Origin: Pseudarthrobacter sp. NIBRBAC000502772
GTDB lineage: Bacteria > Actinomycetota > Actinomycetes > Actinomycetales > Micrococcaceae
DNA length: 64,000 nucleotides
NCBI RefSeq assembly: GCF_006517235.1
Contig: NZ_CP041188.1
Coordinates: forward strand, 310,001-374,000
Direction of reading: 5' to 3'
Below, in pieces: positions 37,298 to 46,404 of this stretch. A model generated the notes under the pieces. That model searched no databases. It saw nothing but the letters and a program-made list of their open reading frames with translations, and was not told where the DNA came from. Every line of letters starts with the position of its first letter. The first letter of the stretch is position 1. Made by a program: the position numbers and the translations under genes.

Positions 37298-38764
37298 CTA
37301 GTCCAGCAGGAGCGCTGGCTCCTCAAGGATCGCGGCGACGTCGGCCATAAAGCGGGCGGACAGGTCCCCGTCCACCACCCGGTGGTCAAAGGAGCCGCCG
37401 AGGGTGGTGATCCAGCGCGGGATGACCTCTCCGTCCAGGACCCAGGGCTTCTGCTTGATGGTTCCGAAGGCAACAATGGCCACTTCACCCGGGTTGATGA
37501 TCGGCGTTCCGGTATCAATGCCAAGCGCCCCGATGTTGGTGATGGTGAGCGTTCCGCCTTGCATTTCGGCGGGCTGGGTCTTGCCCGCCCGGGCCGTGGT
37601 GGCCAGGTTGTTCAGCGCCAGCGCCAGCTCCTTGAGCGACAGGTCCTGCGCATCCTTGATGTTCGGCACCATCAGCCCGCGCGGGGTGGCTGCGGCGATG
37701 CCGAGGTTCATGTAGTGCTTGACCTGAATCTCCGCGGCGTCGGTCCCGTCCACGTTGTCCACCCAGGTGGCGTTGACGCTGGGGTTCCGGGCGGCAGCCC
37801 AGATGACGGCCTTGGCAAGGATCAGCAGCGGGGAGACCTTGATTCCCTCAAAGTCTCGTGAAGCCTTCAGCCGCTTGACGAATTCCATGGTGCGGCTGGC
37901 ATCAACATCAACAAAGATGCTCACGTGCGGCGCGGAGAAAGCCGACTCCACCATCGCCTTGGCCGTCGCCTTGCGGACGCCCTTGACCGGAATCCGTTCA
38001 ATCCGCTGGTCCTGGGGCTTGCCAGCCTTGCCCCAGAAGCCCTCGGCCTGGTCCAGCTCTGCATCGCGCTGGGACTGGTAGCTGACCAGGTCCTCGCGCG
38101 TGACTTCGCCGCGGGAGCCGGTGGCCACCACATCGGCGAGATCGATCCCCAGATCCCGGGCGATCTTGCGGACGGGAGGCTTGGCCAGAACGCGGTTCAC
38201 GAGGCCTGTGATGGTTCCGCCGAGGGTGGGCCGGTTATCGACGGCTTCGGTGATTGACTGGGTCTCGACAGGCCTGACCGCCGGGTTTTCGGTGATTGAG
38301 CTTGTCGAAATCGCCGGGACCGCGGCTGACCCGGCCTGGGCGGCGGGTGCCGCCTTCCGGGGACGGCGCTTGACGGCGTCGGCCTTGGGGCCCGATCCCA
38401 CCAGCGGACCGCCGGCCAGGGCACTGCCTGAAGTGCCGCCGTCGTCCGCGGGAAGCTTGCCGTACAGGGGCTGGACGGGAGTTTCAGGGGCCGGGACATC
38501 GGCCGGCGTCGGGTCACCGGCGACGGCGTCAGAGACGCTGATGATGGCGGTTCCGACGTCGATGGTCACGCCCTCGGGGACCAGCAGTTCGGTGACGGTG
38601 CCGGCGAAGGGGGACGGCAGCTCAACGAGCGACTTGGCGGTCTCGATCTCGCACAGGACGTCGTTGATGGCCACGGTGTCCCCTGGCTTGACCTTCCAGG
38701 CGACGATTTCCGCCTCGGTGAGGCCTTCGCCCACGTCGGGCAGGTTGAACTTGTTCAGAGTCAT
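37298..38764 (-). CDS. 2-oxoacid dehydrogenase E2 (dihydrolipoamide acyltransferase)
   Basis: 488 residues. The lipoyl domain (1-78) carries Lys44 in [12 protein letters not shown] long flexible linker rich in Ala/Pro leads to a peripheral-subunit-binding domain (about 195-230, [13 protein letters not shown]), then a catalytic core ending in [14 protein letters not shown] with the active His. It moves the acyl group from E1 to CoA. It is last in the E1alpha-E1beta-E2 operon. The linker between about 155 and 180 contains two SITE motifs encoded by a dispersed DNA repeat (38245-38312). Branched-chain (BkdC) is more likely than pyruvate, judged from the separate E1alpha/E1beta. Confidence 0.94.
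   Translation of the reverse strand: MTLNKFNLPDVGEGLTEAEIVAWKVKPGDTVAINDVLCEIETAKSLVELPSPFAGTVTELLVPEGVTIDVGTAIISVSDAVAGDPTPADVPAPETPVQPLYGKLPADDGGTSGSALAGGPLVGSGPKADAVKRRPRKAAPAAQAGSAAVPAISTSSITENPAVRPVETQSITEAVDNRPTLGGTITGLVNRVLAKPPVRKIARDLGIDLADVVATGSRGEVTREDLVSYQSQRDAELDQAEGFWGKAGKPQDQRIERIPVKGVRKATAKAMVESAFSAPHVSIFVDVDASRTMEFVKRLKASRDFEGIKVSPLLILAKAVIWAAARNPSVNATWVDNVDGTDAAEIQVKHYMNLGIAAATPRGLMVPNIKDAQDLSLKELALALNNLATTARAGKTQPAEMQGGTLTITNIGALGIDTGTPIINPGEVAIVAFGTIKQKPWVLDGEVIPRWITTLGGSFDHRVVDGDLSARFMADVAAILEEPALLLD
38245..38312. repeat. dispersed repeat inside the E2 coding sequence
   Basis: TTCGGTGATTGA occurs at 38246-38257 and 38288-38299, 42 bases apart, each followed by a TCTCGACAGG or TTGTCGAAATC end. 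This GGTgaTTGAGC-TGTCGAAA unit is related to sequences at 46309 and 61674. It is in frame within the E2 linker. Confidence 0.6.
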
Positions 38765-38782
38765 GGTGTCCTCTTTCGCGGC

Positions 38783-38808
38783 AAGCGTGAGCGGGAAGCG
38801 TGAGCGGG
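38783..38808. repeat. 13-bp tandem duplication
   Basis: AAGCGTGAGCGGG is repeated directly (38783-38795 and 38796-38808) in the 57-base gap between the E1beta and E2 genes. It lies just upstream of the E2 ribosome site. Confidence 0.6.
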
Positions 38809-38821
38809 AAGGTGCCTGCGC

Positions 38822-39802
38822 CTAGTAGGCCAGGGCGCGGTCCAGCGCCTCGAGGATGCGGTCGATGTCGGGGAGGTAGTCTTCCTCGACCTTGGCCACC
38901 GGGTACGGCATGTGGAAGCCGCCCACACGGATCACGGGAGCCTCCAGTGAGAGGAATGCACGTTCGCTGATCCGGGCAGCAATCTCGCCGCCGATGCCGC
39001 CGAAGGTCGGTGCCTCATGCGCCACCACGAGCCGGCCTGTCTTCTTGGCGGACGCCGTGACGGTGTCGAAGTCGATCGGCGAAATGGAGCGCAGGTCGAT
39101 GACCTCAATGCTGTGGCCGTCCTCGGCAGCGGCGTCAGCAGCGGCAAGGGCCACCGGCACGAGCGGTCCGTAGGCCACCACTGTGGCGTCCGTACCCTCG
39201 CGGAGCACGTGCGCCTTGAAGGGGTCGGCCGACGCGCCGGGGTTCTGCGTGTCGACCTCGCCCTTGAGCCAGTAGCGGCGTTTCGGTTCGAAGACGATTA
39301 CGGGGTCCTGGCACTCCACTGCCTGCCGGGTCATCCAGTACGCGTCGTGGGCGTTGGACGGTGTGATGATGCGCAGGCCTGCGGTGTGGGCGAACAGCGC
39401 CTCCGGTGATTCCGAATGGTGCTCAATGGAGCCGATACCGCCGCCGTAAGGGATCCGCACAACGACGGGAACGGTGAGGTTGCCGTTGCTACGGGCGTGC
39501 AACTTGGCCAGCTGGGTGGTGATCTGGTTGAAACCGGGGAACACAAACCCGTCGAACTGGATCTCGCAGACGGGCAGGTAGCCGCGCAGGGCCAGGCCGA
39601 TGGCCGTGCCGATGATGCCGGACTCGGCGAGCGGTGTGTCCACCACGCGGTCCGGGCCGAACTCCGCGAGGAGTCCGTCGGTGACGCGGTAGACGCCGCC
39701 CAGGGCCCCGATGTCCTCGCCCATGAGCAGGGTCCGCGGGTTGTTGTCCAAGGTGGCGCGCAGGCCCTCGTTAATGGCCTTGGCTATGGTCATGGTGGTC
39801 AT
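38822..39802 (-). CDS. 2-oxoacid dehydrogenase E1 beta subunit
   Basis: 326 residues. With E1alpha it forms the thiamine-diphosphate enzyme that decarboxylates branched-chain 2-oxoacids or pyruvate. LMGEDIGALGGVYRVTDGL, DTPLAESGIIGTAIGLALRG and PYGGGIGSIEHHSESPEALF are standard E1beta blocks, and the C-terminal transketolase domain ends VIRVGGFHMPYPVAK. The ATG shares one base with the E1alpha stop (TGATG), showing coupled translation. Confidence 0.95.
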   Translation of the reverse strand: MTTMTIAKAINEGLRATLDNNPRTLLMGEDIGALGGVYRVTDGLLAEFGPDRVVDTPLAESGIIGTAIGLALRGYLPVCEIQFDGFVFPGFNQITTQLAKLHARSNGNLTVPVVVRIPYGGGIGSIEHHSESPEALFAHTAGLRIITPSNAHDAYWMTRQAVECQDPVIVFEPKRRYWLKGEVDTQNPGASADPFKAHVLREGTDATVVAYGPLVPVALAAADAAAEDGHSIEVIDLRSISPIDFDTVTASAKKTGRLVVAHEAPTFGGIGGEIAARISERAFLSLEAPVIRVGGFHMPYPVAKVEEDYLPDIDRILEALDRALAY

Positions 39803-41082
39803 CAGCGGGCCACTCCTGTCGCTGCGTCATCCGGATCGGGGCTGCCGGGCTCAGCGCTGTTGTGCTCCGGCGTTCCGGCGAAGCCTGCGCTGTATTCCTC
39901 AAACCAGGCCAGTTCCTCGGCCACCAGGGGGTGGGCCTCGACATAGGTGTTGGCGAAGGCGGTCCGGATGTCCGGGGTTTCGAGGTCGTAGGTGGTCTTG
40001 CGGACGTAGGCGGCGAGTTCGTCGCCGTCGGCCTTGACCTGGTCAAAGAAGGCGTCATCTGCCAGCCCCTGCGCCCGAAGGTACTTTTCCAGGCGGTCAA
40101 GCGGATCCTTGGCCCGCCATAGGGTTTCCTCGGCGGATTCCCGGTACTTCGTGGGGTCATCAGCCGTGGTGTGTGCACCAACGCGGTAGGTGAACGCCTC
40201 GATCAGCACCGGCCCCTTGCCCTCGCGGGCATGTTCGAGCGCCCACTCGGTCACGGCGTGGACGGCGATCGCATCATTGCCGTCCACCCGGATTCCCGGG
40301 AATCCGTAACCCTTGGCACGGTTGGACAGCGGAATGCGGGTCTGCACCGAGCTGGGAACGGAGATGGCCCAGTGGTTGTTCTGGCAGAAGAACACCACCG
40401 GCGCGTTGTAGGAGGCGGCGAACACCATGGATTCGTGGACATCGCCCTCGGAACTGGCCCCGTCACCGAAGTAGACCATCACCGCGGCCTTGGGCTCGGC
40501 CGGACGGTCCGGCGCCCCATCCGCGGCGACTGCGGCGGCCGCCTTCTGGTCCCGCTGGATCCCCATGGCGTAGCCGACGGCATGCGGCGTCTGCGCGGCG
40601 AGGACCAGGGTGTAGAGATGGAAGTTGGTGTCCTTCGGGTTCCAGCCGCCGTTCGAAACCCCGCGGAACTGGCGTAGGAGCTCAGCAAGGTCCACATTGC
40701 GGGTCAGCGCCACGCCATGCTCGCGGTAGGTGGGGAAGATGTAGTCCTGCGGCTGGCTGGCCCGCCCGGAGCCGATCTGCGCGGCCTCCTGGCCGGTCAG
40801 CGGGACCCACAGGGCCAGCTGGCCCTGGCGCTGGAGTGCGGTTGCCTCAACATCAAACCGGCGGATCTTGGCCATGTCAGCGTAGAAGCCACGCAGCTTT
40901 TCACCGTCCAGCCGATCCGCATACGCGGAGAAGACCGGATCCGTCCCCAGGGTCCCGTCAGGCGCCAGCAGTTGCACCATAGGCTCGGCCGGACTGCCCA
41001 GTTGGGCCTCGGCCTCAGCCTCAAGCTGGTCGTCTGCCGCTGTCTCATCGAACTCGGTGGAGGGCAGATGTGTGGCGCCCAT
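39802..41082 (-). CDS. 2-oxoacid dehydrogenase E1 alpha subunit
   Basis: 426 residues. The thiamine diphosphate motif begins GDGASSEGDVHE at residue 206 and ends QNN at 236. Arg/Ser phosphorylation-loop-like RAKGYGFPGIRVDG follows, then GKGPVLIEAFTYRVGAHTTADDP. It is the first gene of the three-gene operon. AAGGAGAC precedes the ATG. No separate E3 gene is in the window. The acidic N-terminal 45 residues are an extension before the catalytic core. The upstream 149 bases hold inverted repeats. Confidence 0.95.
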   Translation of the reverse strand: MGATHLPSTEFDETAADDQLEAEAEAQLGSPAEPMVQLLAPDGTLGTDPVFSAYADRLDGEKLRGFYADMAKIRRFDVEATALQRQGQLALWVPLTGQEAAQIGSGRASQPQDYIFPTYREHGVALTRNVDLAELLRQFRGVSNGGWNPKDTNFHLYTLVLAAQTPHAVGYAMGIQRDQKAAAAVAADGAPDRPAEPKAAVMVYFGDGASSEGDVHESMVFAASYNAPVVFFCQNNHWAISVPSSVQTRIPLSNRAKGYGFPGIRVDGNDAIAVHAVTEWALEHAREGKGPVLIEAFTYRVGAHTTADDPTKYRESAEETLWRAKDPLDRLEKYLRAQGLADDAFFDQVKADGDELAAYVRKTTYDLETPDIRTAFANTYVEAHPLVAEELAWFEEYSAGFAGTPEHNSAEPGSPDPDDAATGVAR

Positions 41083-41129
41083 ACCGTCTCCTTGCTTGCC
41101 GCATGCGGATGCATTGCAATGTCGCTGGG

Positions 41130-41171
41130 ATATATGCCGCTAGAGGAATGCATTCCCGCGTTGGCATATAT
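41130..41171 (-). promoter_or_regulatory. nested palindromes upstream of E1alpha-E1beta-E2 operon
   Basis: ATATATGCC (41130-41138) and GGCATATAT (41163-41171) form a 9-bp inverted repeat. Between them is the perfect palindrome GGAATGCATTCC (41145-41156). The block lies about 50-90 bases before the E1alpha start and is a good operator candidate. No regulator gene is adjacent. Confidence 0.5.
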
Positions 41172-41231
41172 ATTGGCTTACTGGTCCTTACTTTATCTTC
41201 AGTAGGTGCCGCTCCTGATGCATGTTAAGCG

Positions 41232-42347
41232 CTAGGAACGTCGTGGCGCCTTTGTATAGTTTGCACAGAGAGCGAGGAACCGGCTGTTGGCCTCTGCCTC
41301 GCCGATGCTGACCCGCACGCCTTCGCCGCCGAAGGCTCGCACCGAAAGCGCCTGCGTGCCCGCCAGTTCGGCAAATTCCGAGCTGTTTTCGCCAAGGTTC
41401 AACCAGACGAAGTTGCCCTCCGCCTCGGGTACGAACCAGCCGAGTTCACGCAGTCCGGAGGTTACGCGGGTTCGTTCGTCCACGATGCTTTGTACCCTTT
41501 CTACAACCAAGGGGTAATTCTGCAGCGACACTATGGCTGCATTTTCAGCGATCTGTGACACGGCGAACGGCGTGGCCGCCACACGCAAGTACTGGGTCAG
41601 CACAGGGTTCGAGACGCTGTAGCCCACCCGCAGGCCCGCCAGTCCATGTGCCTTGGAGAACGTCCGGAGCACCACAACGTTCGGGTATTTGCGGTACATC
41701 GCGATGCCGTCCACAGCACCGCTGGCGCGGACGAACTCTTGGTAGGCCTCATCAATCACCACCACGACGTCGGACGGGACCGCCTGGATGAACCGCTCCG
41801 TTTCCGCAGTGGTCAGGACGGGGCCCGTGGGGTTATTCGGGGTGCAGAGCAGGATGACTTTGGTGCGGACCGTTACGGCCGCAGCCATCGCATCCAGGTC
41901 GTGGCGTCCCTCGGCCGTCAGCGGAATGCGGACGCTCTCTGCGCCCACGAGGCCCACGCTGATGGGATACGCCTCGAAGGACCGCCACGCATAAATCACC
42001 TCGTCCGCTTTGCCGTCGTCGTTCTGGCCGGCGAACGTGGACAGCAGCTGGTTGAGGGCGCCGAGGCTTCCGGCGCCGGTGACCACATCCTCGGCCGGCA
42101 CTGCCAGGAATTCGGCGAGCGCCGCACGAAGCTTGCTGCTGAGGGGATCGGGGTAACGGTTGAAGTCCGTCTGGTTGGAAATTGCCTCCAGCACTGCCGG
42201 AAGAGGGGGCAGGGGGTTCTCGTTGGACGACAGCTTGTAGCTGGCCAGCCCATCCACGGCGACGGGAGGCTTTCCTGCGGCGTACCGGGGTAGCCGGCTA
42301 ACCACGGGGCGCGGCCGGATTTCGCCAGGCAGGATCTCTGAAGTCAT
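41232..42347 (-). CDS. HisC-like aminotransferase (histidinol-phosphate or aromatic)
   Basis: 371 residues from ATG at 42347. SSNENPLPPLPAVLEAI, VLTTAETERFIQAVPSDVVVVIDEAYQEFV and the PLP Lys in LRTFSKAHGLAGLRVGYS are HisC-family marks, with NFVWLNLG near the end. Homologues in related bacteria act as phenylalanine/aromatic aminotransferase (Pat) rather than in histidine synthesis, and here no other his gene is near, so Pat-like use is plausible. A TAGGCT box 7 bases before the ATG and no Shine-Dalgarno suggest a leaderless start. The upstream frame beyond 42347 is shadow. Confidence 0.92.
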   Translation of the reverse strand: MTSEILPGEIRPRPVVSRLPRYAAGKPPVAVDGLASYKLSSNENPLPPLPAVLEAISNQTDFNRYPDPLSSKLRAALAEFLAVPAEDVVTGAGSLGALNQLLSTFAGQNDDGKADEVIYAWRSFEAYPISVGLVGAESVRIPLTAEGRHDLDAMAAAVTVRTKVILLCTPNNPTGPVLTTAETERFIQAVPSDVVVVIDEAYQEFVRASGAVDGIAMYRKYPNVVVLRTFSKAHGLAGLRVGYSVSNPVLTQYLRVAATPFAVSQIAENAAIVSLQNYPLVVERVQSIVDERTRVTSGLRELGWFVPEAEGNFVWLNLGENSSEFAELAGTQALSVRAFGGEGVRVSIGEAEANSRFLALCANYTKAPRRS

Positions 42348-42429
42348 GCAAACTAGCCTACTTCGCCTGACCGGCACGGGCCGGGTGGGCGCCCAGGCGG
42401 GGCTCAGGGCAGTGTGACAGCATGGGCCT

Positions 42430-42858
42430 ATGCGCTCTTTTATTGTTCGAGTCCTTATCAACGGGCTGGCCCTCTGGATTGCCAGCTGGATACTGCCGGG
42501 CCTGGATATCTCTACTTCGGCCACTACCGAGGCGGTGGCCAACACGGGCGTATCGCAGGGCACCGAGACGATTGGCATCGTTCTCGCGTATCTGTTCATC
42601 GGGTTGATCTTCGGCGTGGTGAATGCGTTTGTCCGCCCCCTGGTCAGCTTTCTGTCCCTGCCCATCACCATCCTCACGCTGGGCCTGTTCACCATCGTTA
42701 TCAACGCCGCCATGCTGTATCTGACGTCCTGGCTCAGCAGTTACACGCCGGTGAACTTCACCATCGATTCGTTCTTCTGGACGGCCGTCCTCGCGGCCAT
42801 CATCATCACGCTCATTTCACTGGTTGCCGGGCGGCTGACAGGCGCCGGCAGGCGCTGA
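42430..42858 (+). CDS. four-helix membrane protein (phage holin family 4 type)
   Basis: 142 residues with four transmembrane helices. VNAFVRPLVSFLSLPITILTLGLFTIVINAAML is the hallmark of PF04020-type small membrane proteins, named after phage holins but common as chromosomal genes of unknown role in actinobacteria. No phage genes are near, so the holin label should not be taken as function. It is divergent from the HisC-like gene. Confidence 0.88.
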   Translation: MRSFIVRVLINGLALWIASWILPGLDISTSATTEAVANTGVSQGTETIGIVLAYLFIGLIFGVVNAFVRPLVSFLSLPITILTLGLFTIVINAAMLYLTSWLSSYTPVNFTIDSFFWTAVLAAIIITLISLVAGRLTGAGRR

Positions 42859-42875
42859 CGGGCGCTGACGGCGGA

Positions 42876-44315
42876 TCACTTCGCCCGGTCAATCTCAGAC
42901 GCCCGCTGAGGAGGGTCTGGCATCGGCTTCGGTACAGGTTCGGGAGGCTTCGAACGGGACAGCGCGAAGCGGGTGGCCGTTGCCGTGCCGCCTGCCCCCA
43001 GGACGCCGCCAAGAACCGCGGTTGACGCCATCAGAGAGGGATCGTCGCTTGCTGCGACGAGCCGCGCGGCTCCCTGGTAGTTGTTGAGATTGTGGCCGGG
43101 CCCAATACCGAATGCACCACCTTCTGGCGTGGTTACTGGGCTGTTGAGGGTCACCGTAACCCGGTTTCGGGCGTCCGGGTTCGGTGTACCGTCGCTGCCG
43201 GGCACCCAATCCTGCCGGTGCTCCAGGTGAAGGGCGGTGACGTCGGCGTCCGGAACAATGCCACCCACGGGAGACCCTGCGGTGAGGACATATTTCATGT
43301 CGTACTCGTTAAGGAAGAGATCGTCGGCCGCCAGGTTCATTGCGTGGATTCCACCTTGGCTGTAACCCACGGCCACGACGGGCGCCCCCTTTTCCGCGCC
43401 GGCAGCCTGCAGGGCCCGTAGCACCGCAGCGTTGACTTCTGCGGAGCTGTGGCCCAGCCCTTCAACGATGCCGGCTTCGTCGAACGGATTAACGCCGCCC
43501 ATTTCACCTCCGGCCTGCGTTCCTGGAATGACCACCACGTAGGCCTTCTGTCCCCCGTTATCCACTTCGACGACTTCGATGTAGCCTTCACCGCGGTCAT
43601 CGATGATCCGTGCCCGTTCCAACAACGCAGCCGGAGAACCGTCGAATTCAATGGGCAGCGTCTCCTTCTTTTCCACGGTGACCGAACGCGGCTGAAGGAT
43701 TCGGTTTGAACGCCCGGACACACCGGCGAGCAAAGGTACCGCCGCCGCAATATGCCTGCCCGCCGCCATGTCTGCCGCGAGCGCTACCCAAAAGCGCTCC
43801 GGGGAGACTGCCAGCAAGGCAGCCATCGCAAGAGGTCCCACGGCGAGTTCCGTGACTTCCCTGTTGGGAACCGGACCCAAGCCGAGGTCCACCGCCAGCC
43901 TGCCAAGGGTTTCGGGGCTCGTCAGGCCGCCGCCAATTCCGCGCGAGAATCCCGCCCACGCTTCCGCCGTTTCGTAGTCCCTTTTGCAGTCCCGCACCTG
44001 GCTGCTGATTCCCTGCAGCTCCGCACGGACCGCCTGGACACTCCACTGCGCCTCCCCGACGTCCATCAGGGCCGCCGTTCCGGTGGGACGCGCTTCATCC
44101 TGGTACGGACACAGGTCTTCCCAGATGCGGCGCACCTCCACTTCGACGGCAGCCAGCTCGCCCGCAGCAGCGTCGAGCTTCTCCGCGCCGCCTACGAGCT
44201 CCTCCAACTGAAAACTGATCCCTCCGATGCCGCCCCTGATTTCCATGCCCCCGTCCACGGCAGGCCCTGTCAGCTGGATAGGGCCGCCGCTGCCGGATGG
44301 CGTCACCTCGGCCAT
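42876..44315 (-). CDS. alpha/beta-hydrolase (lipase-like) with N-terminal helical domain
   Basis: 479 residues from ATG at 44315. Residues 1-125 are helical (LVGGAEKLDAAAGELAAVEV, AEAWAGFSRGIGGGL), resembling the long helical head of type VII-secreted proteins. A hydrophobic middle spans about 155-200. An alpha/beta-hydrolase then has GYSQGG with Ser319, a likely Asp369 in RQDWVPG and His408 in GPGHNLNNY. The start overlaps the stop of a 100-residue WXG100-like gene (TGATG). I infer a secreted lipase or esterase with a partner, but no secretion machinery is in the window. A plain cytoplasmic hydrolase is the alternative. Confidence 0.85.
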   Translation of the reverse strand: MAEVTPSGSGGPIQLTGPAVDGGMEIRGGIGGISFQLEELVGGAEKLDAAAGELAAVEVEVRRIWEDLCPYQDEARPTGTAALMDVGEAQWSVQAVRAELQGISSQVRDCKRDYETAEAWAGFSRGIGGGLTSPETLGRLAVDLGLGPVPNREVTELAVGPLAMAALLAVSPERFWVALAADMAAGRHIAAAVPLLAGVSGRSNRILQPRSVTVEKKETLPIEFDGSPAALLERARIIDDRGEGYIEVVEVDNGGQKAYVVVIPGTQAGGEMGGVNPFDEAGIVEGLGHSSAEVNAAVLRALQAAGAEKGAPVVAVGYSQGGIHAMNLAADDLFLNEYDMKYVLTAGSPVGGIVPDADVTALHLEHRQDWVPGSDGTPNPDARNRVTVTLNSPVTTPEGGAFGIGPGHNLNNYQGAARLVAASDDPSLMASTAVLGGVLGAGGTATATRFALSRSKPPEPVPKPMPDPPQRASEIDRAK

Positions 44316-44617
44316 CAGTACCGCCCCGCCGGGTTGCCGGCGGACGTTCCCACCGACTGCGCGTGGCGTTTCACGGAAGCCAGCGCGTCCTCGAGCCGTA
44401 CCCTCGCCCTCCCAAGGGCCACTTCCTGCAGAGCCACCGAATTCCGGTATGCCCGCCCGGCAGGTGACTGCCAGTCCAAAAGCTGGATCTCGCGAAAGCC
44501 GCCGAGGACCTTTTCCACCCTCCCCAAGCAAAGGTCAACCCGGGCCGCCAACTGCTGAACCTCATAACCTCGGGACATGCATGCCGCCATGTCGGCTGCC
44601 GTCACGTCACTGCCCAT
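44315..44617 (-). CDS. small WXG100-like helical protein
   Basis: 100 residues from ATG at 44617 with GGGAGG upstream. Two long helices (about 5-45 and 55-90) flank LLDWQSPAGRAYR, with Trp49 in a WxS turn where WXG100 proteins have WxG. Size, hairpin shape and Trp turn match ESAT-6/WXG100-type proteins, which are secreted as dimers by type VII systems. Its stop overlaps the start of the lipase-like gene, so the two form an operon. The exact family is not confirmed. Confidence 0.75.
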   Translation of the reverse strand: MGSDVTAADMAACMSRGYEVQQLAARVDLCLGRVEKVLGGFREIQLLDWQSPAGRAYRNSVALQEVALGRARVRLEDALASVKRHAQSVGTSAGNPAGRY

Positions 44618-44789
44618 GCCCGTTCCCCCTCCCGGATACCGCCCGAACTTTTCGTCCGTCAAGGCCCAACTCCTGAACGCCGACGCTACGGAAGGCAGAC
44701 CACACGACGGAAGCACCGCCGTCGGCTATGTGGACAAGTCACGCCGTTGTTCACATGCGACGGACCGCTTCAGCGGCGGTGAGGAGTTC

Positions 44790-44813
44790 ATGAAAGAATC
44801 AGCACATGCCTGA
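44790..44813 (+). other. possible 7-codon leader ORF overlapping purB start
   Basis: ATG at 44790, preceded by GAGGAG, encodes MKESAHA and stops at 44811-44813, overlapping the purB ATG at 44806 in another frame. purB itself has only a weak ribosome site, so coupling through this leader is possible. Confidence 0.35.
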
Positions 44814-46246
44814 AACTGCCGCCACAGCTGATACCCGCACGCCCTCCGGACGCCTGGCCCTCGCCGCGTCACCGGACCAGATCGCCCTGGGTCCGCTGGA
44901 CGGCCGTTACCAGTCCGCCGTTGCGCCCCTCGTTGACTACCTGTCCGAGGCAGCCCTGAACCGTGACCGCGTGGCCGTGGAAGTCGAATGGCTCATCCAC
45001 CTGACCAGCAACAATGTCCTTCCCGGCGCAGGCGCGCTCACCGCGGAACAGCAGGAAAAGCTCCGCGCGATTGTCACCGAATTCAACTCCGCCTCGGTGT
45101 CCGAGCTCGCCGAAATCGAAGCCGTTACGGTCCATGACGTGAAGGCCGTGGAGTACTACATCGGCCGCCGGCTGCCCGCCATCGGTATCGAGAACCTGAC
45201 CGCCATGGTCCACTTCGGCTGCACGTCCGAGGACATCAACAACCTCTCCTACGCCCTGGGCGTCAAGGGTGCTGTGGAGGACGTGTGGCTGCCCGCCGCA
45301 CGCGCCCTCGTGGCCCAGATCAGCAAGATGGCCGAGGACAACCGCGCAGTCCCCATGCTGTCCCGCACGCACGGCCAGCCCGCAACGCCCACCACCCTGG
45401 GCAAGGAACTGGCAGTCATCGCGCACCGCCTGACCCGCCAGCTGGACCGGATCGCGAAGACCGAATACCTGGGCAAGATCAACGGCGCCACCGGAACCTA
45501 CGCAGCCCATGTGGCCTCTGTCCCCGGCGCTGACTGGCAGCAGGTGGCCAAGTCCTTCGTCGAGGGCCTGGGCCTGACCTGGAACCCGCTGACCACCCAG
45601 ATCGAAAGCCACGACTGGCAGGCCGAGCTCTACGCCGACGTCGCCCGGTTCAACCGGATCCTGCACAACGTCTGCACGGACATGTGGAGCTATATCTCCA
45701 TCGGCTACTTCGCCCAGATCCCCGTGGCCGGCGCCACCGGATCCTCCACCATGCCGCACAAGGTCAACCCCATCCGGTTCGAGAACGCCGAGGCCAACCT
45801 GGAAATCTCCTCCGGCCTCCTGGACGTGCTGGGCTCCACGCTGGTGACCTCCCGCTGGCAGCGCGACCTCACCGACTCCTCCAGCCAGCGCAACATCGGT
45901 GTGGCGTTCGGCCACTCCCTCCTGGCGATCTCCAACGTGGCCAAAGGCCTTGACCGCCTCGATGTTGCCGAAGACGTCCTCGCCGACGACCTCGACACCA
46001 ACTGGGAAGTCCTGGGCGAGGCCATCCAGATGGTCATGCGCGCCGAGGCGATTGCCGGCGTCGAAGGCATGGAAAACCCGTACGAGCGGCTCAAGGACCT
46101 CACCCGCGGACAGCGCGTTGACGCCGCCCGGATGCAGGAATTCGTCCAGTCCCTGGGCTCTCCCCGAGGCCGAGGCCCGGCTGCTCGCCCTCACGCCGGG
46201 CAAGTACACTGGCATCGCGGACCAGCTGGTGGACCACCTCAAGTAG
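44806..46246 (+). CDS. purB: adenylosuccinate lyase with apparent frameshift near the C-terminus
   Basis: Cleaves adenylosuccinate to AMP and SAICAR to AICAR plus fumarate in purine synthesis. The signature GSSTMPHKVNPIRFENAE and the His-rich SRTHGQPATPTTLGKEL are intact. The frame from 44806 reads normally to about codon 451, then changes character. From 46160 the normal C-terminus (LPEAEARLLALTPGKYTGIA) continues in another frame, to TAG at 46244-46246. One extra T near 46159 explains it; without it the protein is 479 residues, the family length. As given, the frame runs on to 47076 through the next gene. Since PurB is normally needed for purine synthesis, a sequencing error or a very recent mutation is most likely. 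Confidence 0.88.
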
Positions 46247-46308
46247 GACGCCGCAGGCACAAGAAGTACAACGGCGGCGCCGGGTCCCTGGCGGGCCCGG
46301 CGCCTTCC

Positions 46309-46329
46309 GTGGTTGAGCCTGCCCAAACC
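46309..46329. repeat. dispersed GGTTGAGCCTG repeat copy
   Basis: GTGGTTGAGCCTGCCCAAACC between purB and the histidine phosphatase gene. It is close to the unit at 61674-61693 (GGTTGAGCCTGTCGAAACC on the minus strand) and more loosely to 38291-38312. Confidence 0.5.
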
Positions 46330-46404
46330 GGTTGCGGTGGGCGCGCCCGACGTCGGCCCGGCAGCCAGACGCCGGATCCCGCCGCCGGATGCGAAACTGG
46401 AGTC

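Noticed and set aside
42430-42858. Prophage suggested by a holin-family protein
   Set aside because: PF04020 proteins are common chromosomal membrane proteins; no other phage gene, att site or integrase is present.
44577-44789. Upstream part of the 78-codon frame ending at 44813
   Set aside because: It is mostly antisense to the WXG100-like gene and its promoter; only the last seven codons have a ribosome site.
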